64,000 bases of DNA, taken from Montifringilla adamsi. Lineage: Eukaryota; Chordata; Aves; Passeriformes; Passeridae. Location: assembly GCA_017590115.1 (NCBI GenBank), contig JAGGNK010006559.1, positions 7,739,784 through 7,803,783 of the forward strand, read 5' to 3'. The notes beneath the pieces are model-generated. The model was not told where the DNA came from. It searched no databases and saw only the letters and a list, made by a program, of their open reading frames with translations. Position 1 is the first letter of the stretch. Each line of letters opens with the position of its first letter. Positions 48,881-62,054 of the stretch are shown here, piece after piece. The position numbers and the translations under genes were made by a program.

Positions 48881-50023
48881 AGAGAGGTCAGAAGATTTAA
48901 ATCTGGCAAAGGAGTGTCTGATGCCTTCACTGAGCTGAGGAGCTGTTCTAGCTTAGGTATGGAGGCAACAACACTCACATCCCAGGAATTGCTAATTTGA
49001 CAAAAGTGCTTGTTGTCCAAGAGGACTGTTTTCTGATTTGCCAGACAACTTCCCCATGTTTCCATCAGGACGATGCACTGAGGATGTTATTTGTATATTG
49101 ATGTTCTGTTCTTTCTTTCTCTCCTTGCCTTTCCCTTGCCACTGAATTTTCCTGCCCGTGAGCTATTCTGGTTCCCTGCAAACTGAGTTAACAAGAGCTA
49201 ATATTGATACTTTCAGGTAGTTTCACAGCTGTTCTCGCAACAAAATAAATGTTCTGACTGAGTACTGCAAGTATTTATGAAGCATCCCATCAGAGGGGAA
49301 GGATTGCTTCTGAGGTTGTGGTGAGGGTACAGTTGCTTTCTCTTAAGTTAAAGCAGGTTTCTATTTAAAGAGACGAGATAAAAGGCAGGAGATGACTGCG
49401 TAGGGGAGCTGTGTGTGCATGGAGACATACATTATATATAAAGCAAAAAATTAGTCACGTGCATCTTTAAAGTGAAGAGACTAATGCTAGCTGACTCTCA
49501 GTCCTTTTGAGTGCTCTGTGCATGGTTGCCCTTGAGTATCCTTCCCTCTGTCCTTTTCCCCTGTGCTGAATGAACACCAGTTGGGAAGAAATGCTTTGGG
49601 AAGATGATTCTGCTGTTGTCTCAACCTATGGCTCATGTAAAGCTGAAGGTGGGTAGTAAGAGGGAGCACATTGCACCCGCTTGCCAAGGGGTTGCGTGTT
49701 GTTTTGTCCATGTACACACAGTCTCACAGTGAAGACTCCCAGTCTGGGACTTTTAGGAAGATATCACATTGTTTCATTATGTTGGTCTGCTGTGTCTGTT
49801 TGTTGTTTTATTTTTTCTTGATACAAAATACTTATTGTGAAGGAAAAAAATAAAGTATAAGGAAAATAGATATGATCCTAAGGCACTTGGTTTTACAAAA
49901 ACTAAACTGTATATTGGTAGGGTTTCCCAGTGGTGACTTGTGGGCCTACAGGAACATTCGGAGTTATAGATTTTGGGTGTGGCTCATGTTGAAATGTTTA
50001 TTGCTATCATGCTTACATCTCAT

Positions 50024-50026
<3 letters not shown>

Positions 50027-50064
<38 letters not shown>
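50027..50064. repeat. Uninterrupted run of 38 As
   Basis: A pure A tract. It could be a simple repeat or the tail of a retroposed transcript. The upstream 100 bases were not recognised as any transcript or SINE, and no flanking duplication was found. Confidence 0.95.
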
Positions 50065-50066
<2 letters not shown>

Positions 50067-53000
50067 AAGTGTCTAATCACATTCTTTTGACCTAATTTTG
50101 GGACCATGTTCCTTTCTCCCCCACCTTTCTGCAATGGAATATGTTCAGTGCCTAACTGCTGCGTTCCTTTGACTGTCAGTTTTTGGATAACAGGATTTTA
50201 TTTCATTATGATGTTTTTTGTGGTGTTTTTGCTGTATCCTAAGATATCTCTGATATGTAAAATCCAGTTTTTCTCTATTGAAACATGTACTTTCATCAGT
50301 TATGTTTCACACACTGTATTGTACTTTGGAGTGGCCATTGTAGTAATGCACTGCACAAAAGCCAGCAGGACAGTAGATCTTGTGTGGGGTAGCTTTCTCC
50401 TTGAATCCTTCTGTTTCTACTGGGTGGATCATTCAGAAACATCCAGCCTCCTTGTATTTGATTGCCATTGTTCTGGTGGCAGCCTGGCCTTACCCTCAGG
50501 AGATATTCTTATTTCCTGGCTATAGACATGACCAATCTGGTGACCTTTTGATATTGACTGTTACATTTTGCTGATAGTTCAAGCATTTCATAGAAGTGGA
50601 AACTGTTGTCTTGACAACTAAACTCCACCTAATAATAGATAACTAAAGAATCCAAAAGTCCAAATATATAATAATTCTTACAAAATGCAAAATTATTTCT
50701 GAGTTTGAGAGCTGACCTCAAACAGAAATATGTTTGTTTTAGATCTGTAGCATGAGGAGCTCAGGCTTCACCATGGCACAACAGTTTTATAGTAGGCTTC
50801 ATCTGTATCTGTTTTAGATGCTACTTTCTTCTGTGATAAAATGTGTTTTTGTGCTAGCTTGCTGCAAAGATGACTCTTTATTTGCACTGTAATATGTGAC
50901 AACAATATGTACGGTACACAAACTTTTATTATACAGAATATTAGGTTTTTATCTCTGTTTTTTTCCTAGAAGAGCCAGATTGTACCTCAGCATTTCTGCT
51001 GTGCTGATAATGCTTCTTACCAGAGTAGGATGTGAATAGATCTTGAAACATGGAACTCAAGTTCTGATCCTCATTCTGAAGAGGAACAGCAGTTCTGGCT
51101 CAGCATTAAGTTGTTCCTCTGCATATAGGGTGCTTTAGAGGAGGTAGCAGGAAGAATTTGTGGCAGAAATCGTGTGTAAAGGTCATGTTCAGTTAAGGCA
51201 CAAAACCCCAGGAAGACTCTTCAGTTACCTGCAGAATTTTTCTGGAGTGGAGGGAAAGAGCTGTTACACAGCATTGAAGACATCCTCTGTGGGCTGCATT
51301 TTGGAGTAGAGTGGGAGTTAGTGTAAATGAGTTTGGACAAGCTCACTTTTTGTGGTTCCATCTGTGGTTTTAAAGGAAGATTTAACAGTGAGATCTATTT
51401 TTTAACAATTTGTGAAAGAATGGACATTGTATTTAAAATCACATATGCTGGAAACATGACTATTCTGCTGGAACTGTGAAAGATGAGCTCTGAGAGTCCC
51501 TTTTATTGCAAAATGCCTTTGGTCAGAAGGACATCATTCATCTGCCATGTAGGTGATTGGGGTGTGATGTGACACTGCTGCTGTTTGTCTCAGACTGGCA
51601 GCCCCCACTTGCTGTGTGTCCCTGTTTGCTGAAGAGCTGACTGAAAGCTTGGATGCAATCTGATAAACCCTCTTTTTGTGTGTGTTCTTTTGAACCTGCA
51701 ATGGAAGACTCTTCTGCAAAACTACTATTGTCCAGAGAAGTAGTCCAAAAGCATGTTAGTGCAGTGTTCTAATCTACAGCAACATGAGTAATCCCTGGAA
51801 ATTATAAATTTGCAGAGGCAGGAGTTGCTTTGGGGATGTGCTGCTCAGACTGGGATGTCCTCTCATTTAAATTCATGGTAGAAAGGTAACATATTTTCTT
51901 GTATTTTCTTGAAATGTCTGTTTTAAATCTGGAGATGTTATGAAGAGGAAGGCAGTAGTCAAGACCATGAAGCTGATGGTAAGAGGTGGAGGTTTTGAAT
52001 TTCCATTCTTTTCTTTCTGGAGGATAACCATAGTGTTGCTTATTTCTCCCCTGCAAAAGATTTGAAACAGGAAAGACGATTTGAATGGTTGCTTTCCCTT
52101 TTGTTTAAACAGATGTAAAAGTATCCGTTCAACAAGAGGAACAAGTTAGTCTCTTGAATTGAATTTCTCATCTTTAATTTTTGTAGATCAATTTTTGGAC
52201 TGTCACGATGCATAAGACCATTGTGCTGTAATAAAAATAACTAGGTTGTGTGGAAAAAGAACTTGAGTCTTCTGGTTATGCTTAGTACTTTACTTTCTGT
52301 GCCCTTAGGACTGGTATCAATTAGTTTGAGAGAATACTTTCTAGATAAAAGGTGTATATAATATTAACCTGCACAACACACTTTCTAGTGGTCTTCAGGA
52401 GGAAAAAAGTGTAATAAGTAAAATGCTATTGAATAAAAACTAGTATAATATGCTCAAATTATAAAAGAGAGAGTATCCATAGCTGAGGTTTTCAGTGGTT
52501 TTCAGTTAATTAAGACTATTTCTGTTGTTTGTAGCTTTCTCAAGTAGGAGCTGGAAATTGGACTGGAAATTTTCCATGCTGGTTATCTGCTTTGGACTGG
52601 TTATTTGGTCTGGAAAGCTTTTCAGATGCAGTGAACCAGCTGGAAGTATTTCTGAGCCGGAATTTAGGAAAGATGATCACTGCTGTCTCAGTGGTGAGGT
52701 CTCACCCATTCATGACTGTCTTAGAGGGAAGAGTTGACATGTGGTTGTTGACCATTGCTGGGGCTGTGCCAGGACAGATGTTGCAGTGCTGCACTTCAAA
52801 GTGGGTTACTGAAAGGGTCTGGATTTAGACTAAACCTCCCAGTGGGAATAGGAAGGGAGTTACTGCTATTGCAGATCGTTCCAGCCATGCAGTTTGACTG
52901 TAGTCCTGCAAGCGGTTGTGGAGGCACGACTGGAGTGCGGGAGGAAGAGGAATGGTCAGCAGTCTGTGGGCTGGGAATGGAGGGGCCAGCTGGGGTGGGA

Positions 53001-55291
53001 ATCTCTCAGACTAGCTCTGCTGCTGAAGCCAGCCTTTGATCCAGCAGGGCTATCATGGTATGTTTCACTTGGAAGCCTCTTGTTTAAGAGAATAAACTGT
53101 ACTTAAAGAATGGTTTCTCGAGGAGCATCTATGCGTGTGTTCTGTGATCTCAATCTGCCCCAGATGTATGCAAGCACAGAGTTCTCAGTTGTTTGGGGAA
53201 AATGTCCCTCCAAGGGTCCTAGGTCCTGTCTGCATGTAAAAAACCTGCAGGAGGTAGCAGGAGGAATTTATAAGAAAAATAACAATAAAAAAACCTATTT
53301 AGAAACAAGGAGCCTTTATAGTTTACCCACTACGGGACCAGTTCTGTAAAAATGGTTGTTTAATTGTGTCAACAACTGCAAGTACCTGGGTTTGGGAGTA
53401 AGTTGAGGGAAGAGTGATGTGAAGAATAACTATGGAAAAATAATTTTCCCTGCCTGACAGCAATGGATGGCATTTTTTTATTACTGACTTAAAATAGGTG
53501 TAAATACATCCCCTTTTGTTTGAGTTGTTCTATAAAATGCTGGTTAGTGAGCTCGGTGAGGCCAGGCTTCCATGTGGGGTACTTGGGATGCAGCTGAAAA
53601 GATACATAGCTTCTAACTTTTCCTCCCATGCTATTTGTCAACTTTATGCTGCAGGGAACTGTGATTTGCCAGTGCCTGTGGTTTTCAGACTTGCTGAATC
53701 CAGAAACACTTGGATTTCTGCTGTTTAACAAAGTAGATGGCTAGGCTAGTAGAATTATTTCACTTCAAGTCATCAGGATAAATGCAGAAAGAAACATTGC
53801 CTGAGAGTTAGACCAAGAAAGAAAAAATGCAAACATGTTGCTGTAAAGTTATCCAGTAACCTGTGTGATTACTCCCAGTAATAACAAGAACACATGCTGT
53901 CATACAAAAAGTGGAAATTGATCTGGAATGGCTGGTTGAAGCAGACTTCTGTGCATTTTTCACATGAGGTAATAAATAATTTGTCTTTATTCATGTGTTT
54001 ATTAAGGGTGGCCGCATCAAAATGTCAATAAACATTGTTAGGAATGTAGAGGATCTATGAAGTTTTTGGATGGATCAGATCCAGGGGTGTGTCTCCATCT
54101 TCTGTGATTGTAACAAAGGGAGAAGGGATACTGAAGTACAAACAGAAGGTTCCACAGTGTTTTTGAGTACTGACTCAAAGTACAGTCTCATGTTGAGGTT
54201 GTGACTTTTTTGATGTGAATGCAATGCAGGGAGGAACTGATTGACCCTGAGTTTCCTTGGAAAGTGCCAGCCCACCCTGCAGCTCAGGTTTGCAGCAGAC
54301 ACCACTCTGTAAAGGTGGCTTGTTCAGATTTGTACAGCTCAACTTCTTGTCCTTGATCATACTGTCATGTGCTGGTCGCCTCAAATTTATTTTTCCAAAT
54401 GACAGTAAACTAACTTTTAAGTATTAAAACTATGTCTTCTCTAATGCAGCCCATGCCATTTTCTTACCCCTCTGACATGTAATCGGTATTTCCATTAAAA
54501 GTTGTTCTCCTGTGCATTCTGGTTTTTTATTCAGCTAGTAGTGCCTTTCCCTGGAAGTCTCTGAAGCACCAGGATTCTTGTTCACACTCTGCTTTCCATG
54601 ATGAGCTGCATAAGGCAACATCTGTGCAGTACAGAGAAAGCCCCCAAAAGAATATGAGTTGTGTCTGCCTCCCGGCTTGTCTTGGCTTGCCTCTCTTCCT
54701 CTCCCGTGCTCCAGGTCTGTTGTCCTAGTGCCAGTCTGAACTCTGCTTGTAAAACTGGGATCAGTCTCTGGGATACGCTGCAGTGACTGGTCCATGGCTG
54801 GGTAAGAGTTAGGTTCATTCTGCTGTTGGTAAAACGTGAGTGAGGTGGTGACTCTCTAGAGGGAGAGACCATGGAGCTTCTCTGTGTAGTGAAGAGCTAA
54901 AGAGAAGCAGTGACAGGAAAATGAACAGAGCAGAGCAGGGAAGAGATTAACTGAGGGAATGCTGAAGGTCTGAGGTGGATGTTGAGAAACTGGTAGATAA
55001 ACCAAATCCTGAACACAGGAATGGCAAATGACTGAAAAAGGGTAGATACTATTAAAAAATATTCAGAAATGAAGGAAGCTTGGTTATAGCTGACTTTCAC
55101 CTGTAGTTATTCACACTCAGTCCAGGCCTGAAAACTCTCACCTTATGGTGCATGTCTTGCTTGGTTCTGGAGTGGATGTTCTACACTGGGTGTACAAGAG
55201 CATTCACCAGAGCATTTTGTTCCTTCTGCAGTGAAAATGGGGAATTACATATGAAGTCAGTACTATGGCTGTGGAGGAATAAATTTAAAAA

Positions 55292-55413
55292 AAATGGAAT
55301 GCTAAAAGCAGGAGCCCTGGTGAGAAAAAAAAAAAAAAAAGGTATTTTCATTTCTCCAGCAAATGTTGGGCGTTTGCCAAATGGAATGCTAAAAGCAGGA
55401 GCCCTGGTGAGAA
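55292..55413. repeat. 35-bp direct repeat flanking a 52-bp A-rich segment
   Basis: The 35-base segment from 55292 (AAATGGAATGCTAAAAGCAG and the following GAGCCCTGGTGAGAA) recurs identically at 55379-55413. Between the copies lie a run of As and GGTATTTTCATTTCTCC...GGGCGTTTGCC. The intervening piece is not found before copy 1 or after copy 2, so this is not a simple tandem duplication. Confidence 0.95.
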
Positions 55414-56849
55414 GGACCACACTGCTGGACACTTCAGCAGTGGTGTCCTTGCAGGATGTCTCTCCTCTGCTTGTGGCTCTCATGTCAGTTTAAACAGGAA
55501 AGCTGGAGAGTTCTGCTCTGAGGCTTGTCTTTACATTGTTCATTAAGGTACTTTCCTAAAAAATAGGACTGGACTTCAGGACTTTAATTTTGCAGAACAT
55601 TAATTGCTCTTTGATTGAATGGCTCTGGTCATTAATGCAGTTGTAATGGGCTAATGTTCTTTGAGGCTAAAAATGAATGGCTGTGGCGGGAGAACAGCCG
55701 TCTTTCCCCTGTGTCATGCTGTAGACAGACTGCTACTTCTCTTGTCAGTCTCTGATGTAACTTAATTAATTGTAGTGGAATTACTCCTGATCTATAATTA
55801 AGCAAGAAGGAAATTGAACTGGACAGTGTGAGAAGTTCCCTGTGTTGTTGCTTGCAATTTTGAAGAGAAGTGGAAAAGTTCACATTTCATTACTGCCGGT
55901 CTGTCACCTTGAACATGAAATCCTTCTAACTAAGCACCGTCTCAGAAAAACAAAAGAGTTTGGGTGTGGTATGTAGGTTCAAGGTTATTCTTTCTTTAGC
56001 CAGTTGCAAAAGTTGACTTCCCTTTTTTTTTTAATATTGCTACAGGATCCTCACTTGTTGGAAGGTCGTACAAAGACCTGCCTGTGACATACCTTGTGTG
56101 CCCTCTGACTTTTGGATTTGCTTTGTCATACGGGGAGGCCGTGTTTCACATGTGGCTGGAGCTGTTAGGGGTAACATTCTTCTTCTTACCTGATGCTCAG
56201 CAGATCTTTTGCTACTTACAATAAATGTTATACCACAAGAACCACCAGTGTGAGGGATTCCATACCAGTGTAGCTGAGGTGGTGATTATATTAATTCTGG
56301 GGAGCACAACTGTTTCTGGTGTCCCTGGTTGGATACATGCCATTTACACAGAAGCAGTGCAGCTCTGACAGTGGAAGCCTCCCATTCACATTTAAAGTTA
56401 ATTTTAAAGAAGTGACTGGAAAGAAATTACAGAATATCTGCCATTCCTCAGGGCTTTTGTGGAGTTTGTTGTCATCAAGAATATGCCGAAGGTTATTCTT
56501 CTGATCGCTCATTTTTCATGGACACTCCCTTTGTTAGTTTTACTGTTCTTCTTGGACATCTGGATTAATTTTTCAAGTTATTTTGTAAATCTTGGTTTAG
56601 GAGCTTCCTTTTTTTTGATAATATCAATAATAAGTTTTAGTACTCTTTTTCCCTAACTTGAAAACTGTAATGAAAATATTTTATCTCTGTGAGGAAAGAA
56701 AGTGTATTTGGCCAAAGATTAAATGAAAAGATAACTTTGAGGATATGTAGTATGAGATAGAGCTTGAAGAAAAATAAATACAAATGATCAAGTCTGTTGT
56801 GCTTATCCCCAAATAATTGATTTGGTTTGTATGCACTTATCCTCTTCCC

Positions 56850-56882
56850 TTTTTTTCTTTTTTTTCTTTTTTTTTTTTTTTT
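56850..56882. repeat. T-rich low-complexity tract
   Basis: T runs interrupted by single Cs, followed by AAAGCTTTT. Simple repeat. Confidence 0.9.
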
Positions 56883-57423
56883 AAAGCTTTTGGAATAACC
56901 AAGTTGCAGCCTAAAACTCTTCTAATACAAAGGAAGTTGAGCTTGAAACTGTTCCTTATCTTCTAACTTTTTTTATTTAAAACCATTTTTAATGTGATTT
57001 TTGGTATAAGAACTCCTCCTTGACGGAACTGTTTATCACACTGATCTTTCTGAACAAACTGAAGCTAATTTTACTTGATATAAACCTAGAGAGAGTAAAT
57101 AATTCCCTGTATGTTGCATCTCCCAACACTCAGTTTTGGAAACAGCAGAAATATTTTGTTGAAAATCCTTTGAAATTTAGGCTTTTTGCTCAAAGATGCA
57201 AGGGATGCATCCAGGCAGAATGGGAGAACTAGTAGAGGGGCCAGATTGCATGGTCAGTTCAGGATCTCCATCAGTTCTGGCACTCTAATTTTTGGGAAAC
57301 ACAGGATCATTTATGACATCACTGAAGTGAAAATATGAATTGTTTAAAATATAATAGCAATCTTTTTGAAATTGCTGTTATTTGGAAAACTCTGTGTGTG
57401 TTTATACACATAGATAGATGTAC

Positions 57424-57951
57424 TCTACTCTGCTTTTGTGAGACCCCACCTGCAGTACTGGGTTCAGCTTTGGGGTCCCCAACATAAGAACGTGGACCTG
57501 TTGGAGTGAGTCCAGAGGAGGCCACAACAATGCTCAGAGGGCTGGAGCTCCTCTCCTATGGAGACAGGCTGAGAGCTGAGGCTCTTCCACCTGGAGAAGA
57601 GAAGACTCCAGGAAGGCCTTAGAGCAGCCTTCCAGTACTTGAAGGGGGCCTGCAGGAGAGCTGGAGAGGGACCTTTTACAAGGGTCTGTAGTGACAGGAC
57701 AAGGGGGAATGGCTTTCAGTGGAAGGAGGGACAGTTTAGATAAGATGTAAGAAAGAAGTTTTTTACTTCTGAGGGTGGTGGAGGTTGTTAAAAGAGGTGG
57801 TGGGTGCTCCAGCCCTTAAAACATCTAAGGTCAGGTTGGATGGGATTCTGAGCAACCTGATCAAGCTGAAGATGTCCCTGCCCATGGCAGGGGAATGGGA
57901 CCAGGTGAACTCTAAAGGTCCCCTCCAATACAAGCTATTCTATGAGCCTAT
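57424..57951 (+). mobile_element. CR1 LINE 3' portion, plus strand
   Basis: It starts in the end of ORF2 (CTCTGCTTTTGTGAGACC...CACCTGCAGTACTGGG = 'SAFVRPHLQYW'), continues through GAGGGCTGGAGCTCCTCTCC, the CTGAAGGGGGCCTGCAGG block, ACAAGGGTCTGTAGTGACAGG, GAGGGTGGTG and the palindromic CCTGCCCATGGCAGGGG, and ends in the tail CTATTCTATGAGCCTATG. All blocks are in canonical order over about 530 bases. It is 5'-truncated and carries frameshifts, so it is not functional. Confidence 0.93.
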
Positions 57952-59561
57952 GTTATATCCTTATGTGATAAAAGCTGTTCCTTGCTTTTGGCTTGGATAA
58001 ACACATTTCTGTCAGAGTGATGGAAAAATTCTATGTTTAACTGTTCACTAGGTGCAGATTTTAAAATACCATTTCTGATAATAAAGTGTATGTTTGGTGG
58101 TGTTTAGATGCTGTCACAGAAGTCTATTCCCATATTTTATGTAGCTGTTATCAGATGTTTGAGATTGATATGCCGGGGAAGGTGGTGAGGGTGCCATAGA
58201 GAAAAATAAACTTGTGATGATGAATTGTCTGTGCTGGGTGGTTAGTTTCATTTAAGCTTGGTAAAATTTGGGAAATGTGCGCATCCTGTCTAGTGTTGTG
58301 AGAGAACAAACAAATTCCCAGTTACCCGCAAGGCAGATCCTCAGCTGCTGTAAACTATCACAAAGCAAATGATGTTAATAGATATTTGATTATATTTCTC
58401 TGACTAGTTGAAAATCAGGGATGCTCCTGTGGTGTCTGTTGGATTTGACCCTTTTTTATTAAGGAATTCTTGGTGTTTGAAAACTGGTAAATGAGTTCCA
58501 GATGAGCCTATCTCATCTGGAGAGATGACTACTCTAAAGCAGTGATTCTCACTTTGCTTCTACACTTTCTATACCCTATACAGAAATAAAACTTTTCTTC
58601 CTGTTGTTTTTCCCACTGGCTTTCCCATTGGCTCCATCAGCATCCTTTCAGGTCACACTCAGCTGACTTAGTATAGAATTGCTGATCAAGGTCCAAAAAA
58701 AGAGAGGAACACTCCTTTGTAGAAGAGAAATAAAGAACAAAATATTGATCTGACAAATTTGGAAAAAGGATGCATTTTAAGTGTTGGGAAAACATTAGAG
58801 GCCATGTGTAAATGTGGAACTTTTTTTTAAGGATACTTAATGTTGGCATTTACATTTTGATTTATTTTTCAAATTTTTATGTCCAGGTAATTTGAGACAG
58901 CTTCTACATGATTAAAATAGTCCAGACTGTAGCTAAGACACCACAGATTAGTACTAGCTAAAGATTCAGTCCTGGATGTTCATCTAGATGACCTTATTTT
59001 TGTGAGAGTTTTTGGATTGCAAATGGCTAATTTTGACTTCTACTTAATGTCATTTGCTGTTACCTTATTCCTAGAAAATGATGAAATTATAATTTTGAAA
59101 CGTTCTTCTAAACAGTGTTAAATTCAGGAGTTAGAAGAAGCAAAGAGAAGTATTGTATTACAGTAATTCTCAATAAAAATTGATTCGAAACAAAACCATC
59201 CTTAATGGTAAGTGTCGTTTGAAGATGACCTGTGATTACAACCCACAGTTTTGCTGTCATTTAAGCTGGAGGGGACATGTGTTACTGCCTTGCTCAATTG
59301 ATGAGATTGGATGGATGATTGAATGATGAGACTGCAAGCCAGGTCTTTAGCTTGTCAACTCATGCCTAATTCACAATGACAGTGTGCATGGAAGGCAAGT
59401 GTCTGTATCCTGTCATATTTAAGCTTCTAGTTACAGCCTTCTTTCTGTTTAATGCTGGGGTTTCTCCAAAACAGACCAGAGAAGGAAAAGATGGCTAGAG
59501 ACAGAAATTGGCAATTTTTGTATATGATGCTTGCTTTCCCCCCCCCCCCCGCTCTCGCCGC

Positions 59562-59592
59562 NNNNNNNNNNNNNNNNNNNNNNNNNNNNNNN
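59562..59592. other. Assembly gap (31 Ns) inside a poly-C region
   Basis: Ns run from 59562 to 59592. They are preceded by a run of about 13 Cs (59538-59550) and GCTCTCGCCGC, and followed by eight or more Cs. The gap length is likely an estimate, and the bases touching it may be unreliable. Confidence 0.98.
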
Positions 59593-60055
59593 CCCCCCCC
59601 CAATTCCTTATTTCAGTGTTACCATGCAGAAATTACATATTAAGGAAGTGTTATCCATTAGCAAAAATATTTAGCTGTCTGGAAAAACAGTCTGTGTTTT
59701 TATAAAATACGTTTTCAGTTCACTGCCTTCATTTGCACTTTCCAAAGCTTTTTGAATCTGCTATTTTCCATTTTTCTTGGGATTTTCACATTTCTTCTGT
59801 TCTTGCCCCTTCTCCCTCACTTGATTCTCCATGTCATAGATGTTTCTATCACTGGGAGTTGTGTTGGTATAACATCAACAGTTAAATTATCATAATCAGT
59901 CCTAACTACTGACTAAATTGCAAGCAGTTCTGTATACTAAAGCTGCTGAAATCTGTCTAGTAACTTCTGTTTCTTTATTGTATTGTAATGATTTTACCCC
60001 TGCTGCTTAGCAGAAGCCTGGTGACAGGAAAAGGAAAGTAGCTGTCTGGACCTGT

Positions 60056-60101
60056 TTGTTAAATGAACATCAAAATAATGCAAGTTGTTAAATGAACATC
60101 A
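60056..60101. repeat. 17-bp direct repeat, 29-bp period
   Basis: TTGTTAAATGAACATCA occurs at 60056-60072 and again at 60085-60101. The intervening 12 bases differ from the following sequence, so it is a short local duplication. Confidence 0.9.
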
Positions 60102-61856
60102 GAAAAGGCAAACATGAAAATGATGTGATAAGAGAAAATAAATAGAACTCTGATCTTCTAGAAGCTGGTATCATTTTAAGATCTATGGTTTAGATTTTTA
60201 TAAGATACTGAAAAACTCAGATACGGTTACCAGTGAATCACTTTTCATGTTTATGTGGTTTTAAAAGTGGAGCTCTTTGAGATGAAGCCGGTTGTGAGAA
60301 CACACTCCATGTACATAAAACTACTTCTTTTCACCCATGTGGTTTGATTCCCTCTATTCCTAGTGATTGTGACACCCTCATTGGCACAGGTGACTCTGTT
60401 GAGTTGGTTCTCTTGCTGTCTTTCAGTCAAATGGAGTTACCATTCCTCCAGCAGTCGGTGGCTATAGGTGGTAGGTTTTTCCTGTGATAGCATCTGCTGT
60501 GAGGCAAATACTAGCAAACAGTGTAAATGGTGTGCCATTAGCTAAATCTGAGCCCTGACAAGTCGAGCAGGTACCGCCTGTGCAGGTGCTCTGTCCATGT
60601 CTCAGAGGAGCGATGGATCCAGGAGCACACGCTGTGCAAAGTGCCCCGTGTAGGCAGCTGGGGACTCAGAGCCCTCGCAGCCTCAGTCTTGCTGTAATTC
60701 ATTAGGCTGGTCCCACAGTACTGTTCTGCAGGGTGTGTTATGTAAATGGTGTATATTATTGGTTCTTTAGATTATTTGTGTTTTCTCCAGCTGGATGAGT
60801 AAGTATTATGCGGAAGATTTGGGAGCTTGCATAAGCTGCAGAACTTAGAAACGTGGTGAAGTATCGTGACATAGTGGATGGGGTTGTCACAGCACACTGC
60901 ACTCCCTGTGCCTGAAACTGCCTTAATGCAGCTACAAAGGGGAAGATTAGGCACATAATTGGTAAATTCCTTTTATTTTACTTTTTTTAGTAGACTGTGT
61001 AATTTTTCTTTGTCTCAAATAAGAGTTCAGCTCTGGATGCAACTGTAAATGCATGTTCCTTTCTTCCTTGGAGGGTGGAAGTTGTAACGTGTGACACATG
61101 GCAGTCACCACTAAGTCTCATGTGACATTCTACACGCATGTGTAGCATTACCTATATACTGAACACCATAACCAAAATGATTTGACACAAAAGGAAGTTT
61201 GAATACACTTTTGATGTTTTAAAGGGAGGGATGCATGGAGTCAAATTAGGACACACACTGTCAAAATTATAGAAATGTGGATGGTTAAAATGATTGTGTT
61301 TGCATTCAGCTTGTTTCACTACAGATTGGTAAAATGTTCAAGTCATGAGATGGTGCTGACAGTCTTGTTGGAGAAGGTCTTTGGGAACAGAGTTGGAGGA
61401 AGCATACAATATATGTGATGTACTATGCAGAATATTGGTAATATATGCATATCAAATAACTAATACAGTATGTCAAGTGTAATGGGAGTATTTTTTTATG
61501 TGTTGAGATAGGGTTGTGTTAAAAATTTGCATAATAGGTACATGTGGGAAAGATCTAGAGTTTCTGCAGACAGTTTGACAAGTCTATATACATTTTTTCC
61601 CCCCAGTGTTCTTTAAAAATATTTTTGGTTGAGTATTTTGCTTTATTTGCTTTTGCCTTTTTACTTAGCAGTATTTAGTTAGAAGTGTACAATACACACG
61701 TGAAATGATTTGTTGTCAGTGTTTCTATCCCTGAGTACATTGCATAGCTCTTGGACACATTCTGAGTTCTTTTTGGTAAAGTTGGTTGCTTTTAGAAGGC
61801 GTTCCAAGCACAGACTCCTACAGTGAGGACTCTTGAAAGAAAAACTTGCTAAGTCA

Positions 61857-61985
61857 TAGAATCATAGAATGGTTTGGTTTGGAAAGGACCTTGAAGATCA
61901 TCTAGTTCCAACCCCCCTGCTGTGGGCAGGGATGCCTGTTTCTAGACCAGGTTGCTCAAAATCCCATCCAGCCTGGTCAAGACAC
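61857..61985 (-). mobile_element. CR1 LINE 3' tail fragment, relatively well preserved
   Basis: The plus strand begins ATAGAATCATAGAATGGTTT, continues GGAAAGGACCTTGAAGATCATCTAGTTCCAACCCCCCTGC and CTAGACCAGGTTGCTCAAAATCCCATCCAGCCTGG, and stops abruptly at about 61985. This is the reverse complement of the last ~130 bases of a CR1, close to the family consensus as I know it. Confidence 0.93.
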
Positions 61986-62054
61986 AGGAGAATGTGATTC
62001 TCATTAGGGCTGGCCTCAGTCTATAGAGCTGAGACCTTTGTTTCTAAAATAATT

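Larger units (their letters stand above)
47178..57423. other. No gene recognised (probable intron or intergenic)
   Basis: About 10 kb without a supported exon. Contents: a 9-bp inverted repeat at 48858-48880, a run of 38 As at 50027-50064, a 35-bp direct repeat at 55292-55326 and 55379-55413 around an A-rich insert, and a T-rich tract at 56850-56882. Open frames up to about 140 codons (for example 50106-50525) show no family motif. Confidence 0.5.
57952..61856. other. No gene recognised; contains an assembly gap
   Basis: About 3.9 kb of mostly AT-rich sequence. It contains a poly-C tract with an N gap at 59538-59600, a 17-bp direct repeat (TTGTTAAATGAACATCA at 60056 and 60085) and a small GC-richer patch at 60550-60690. 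Confidence 0.55.
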
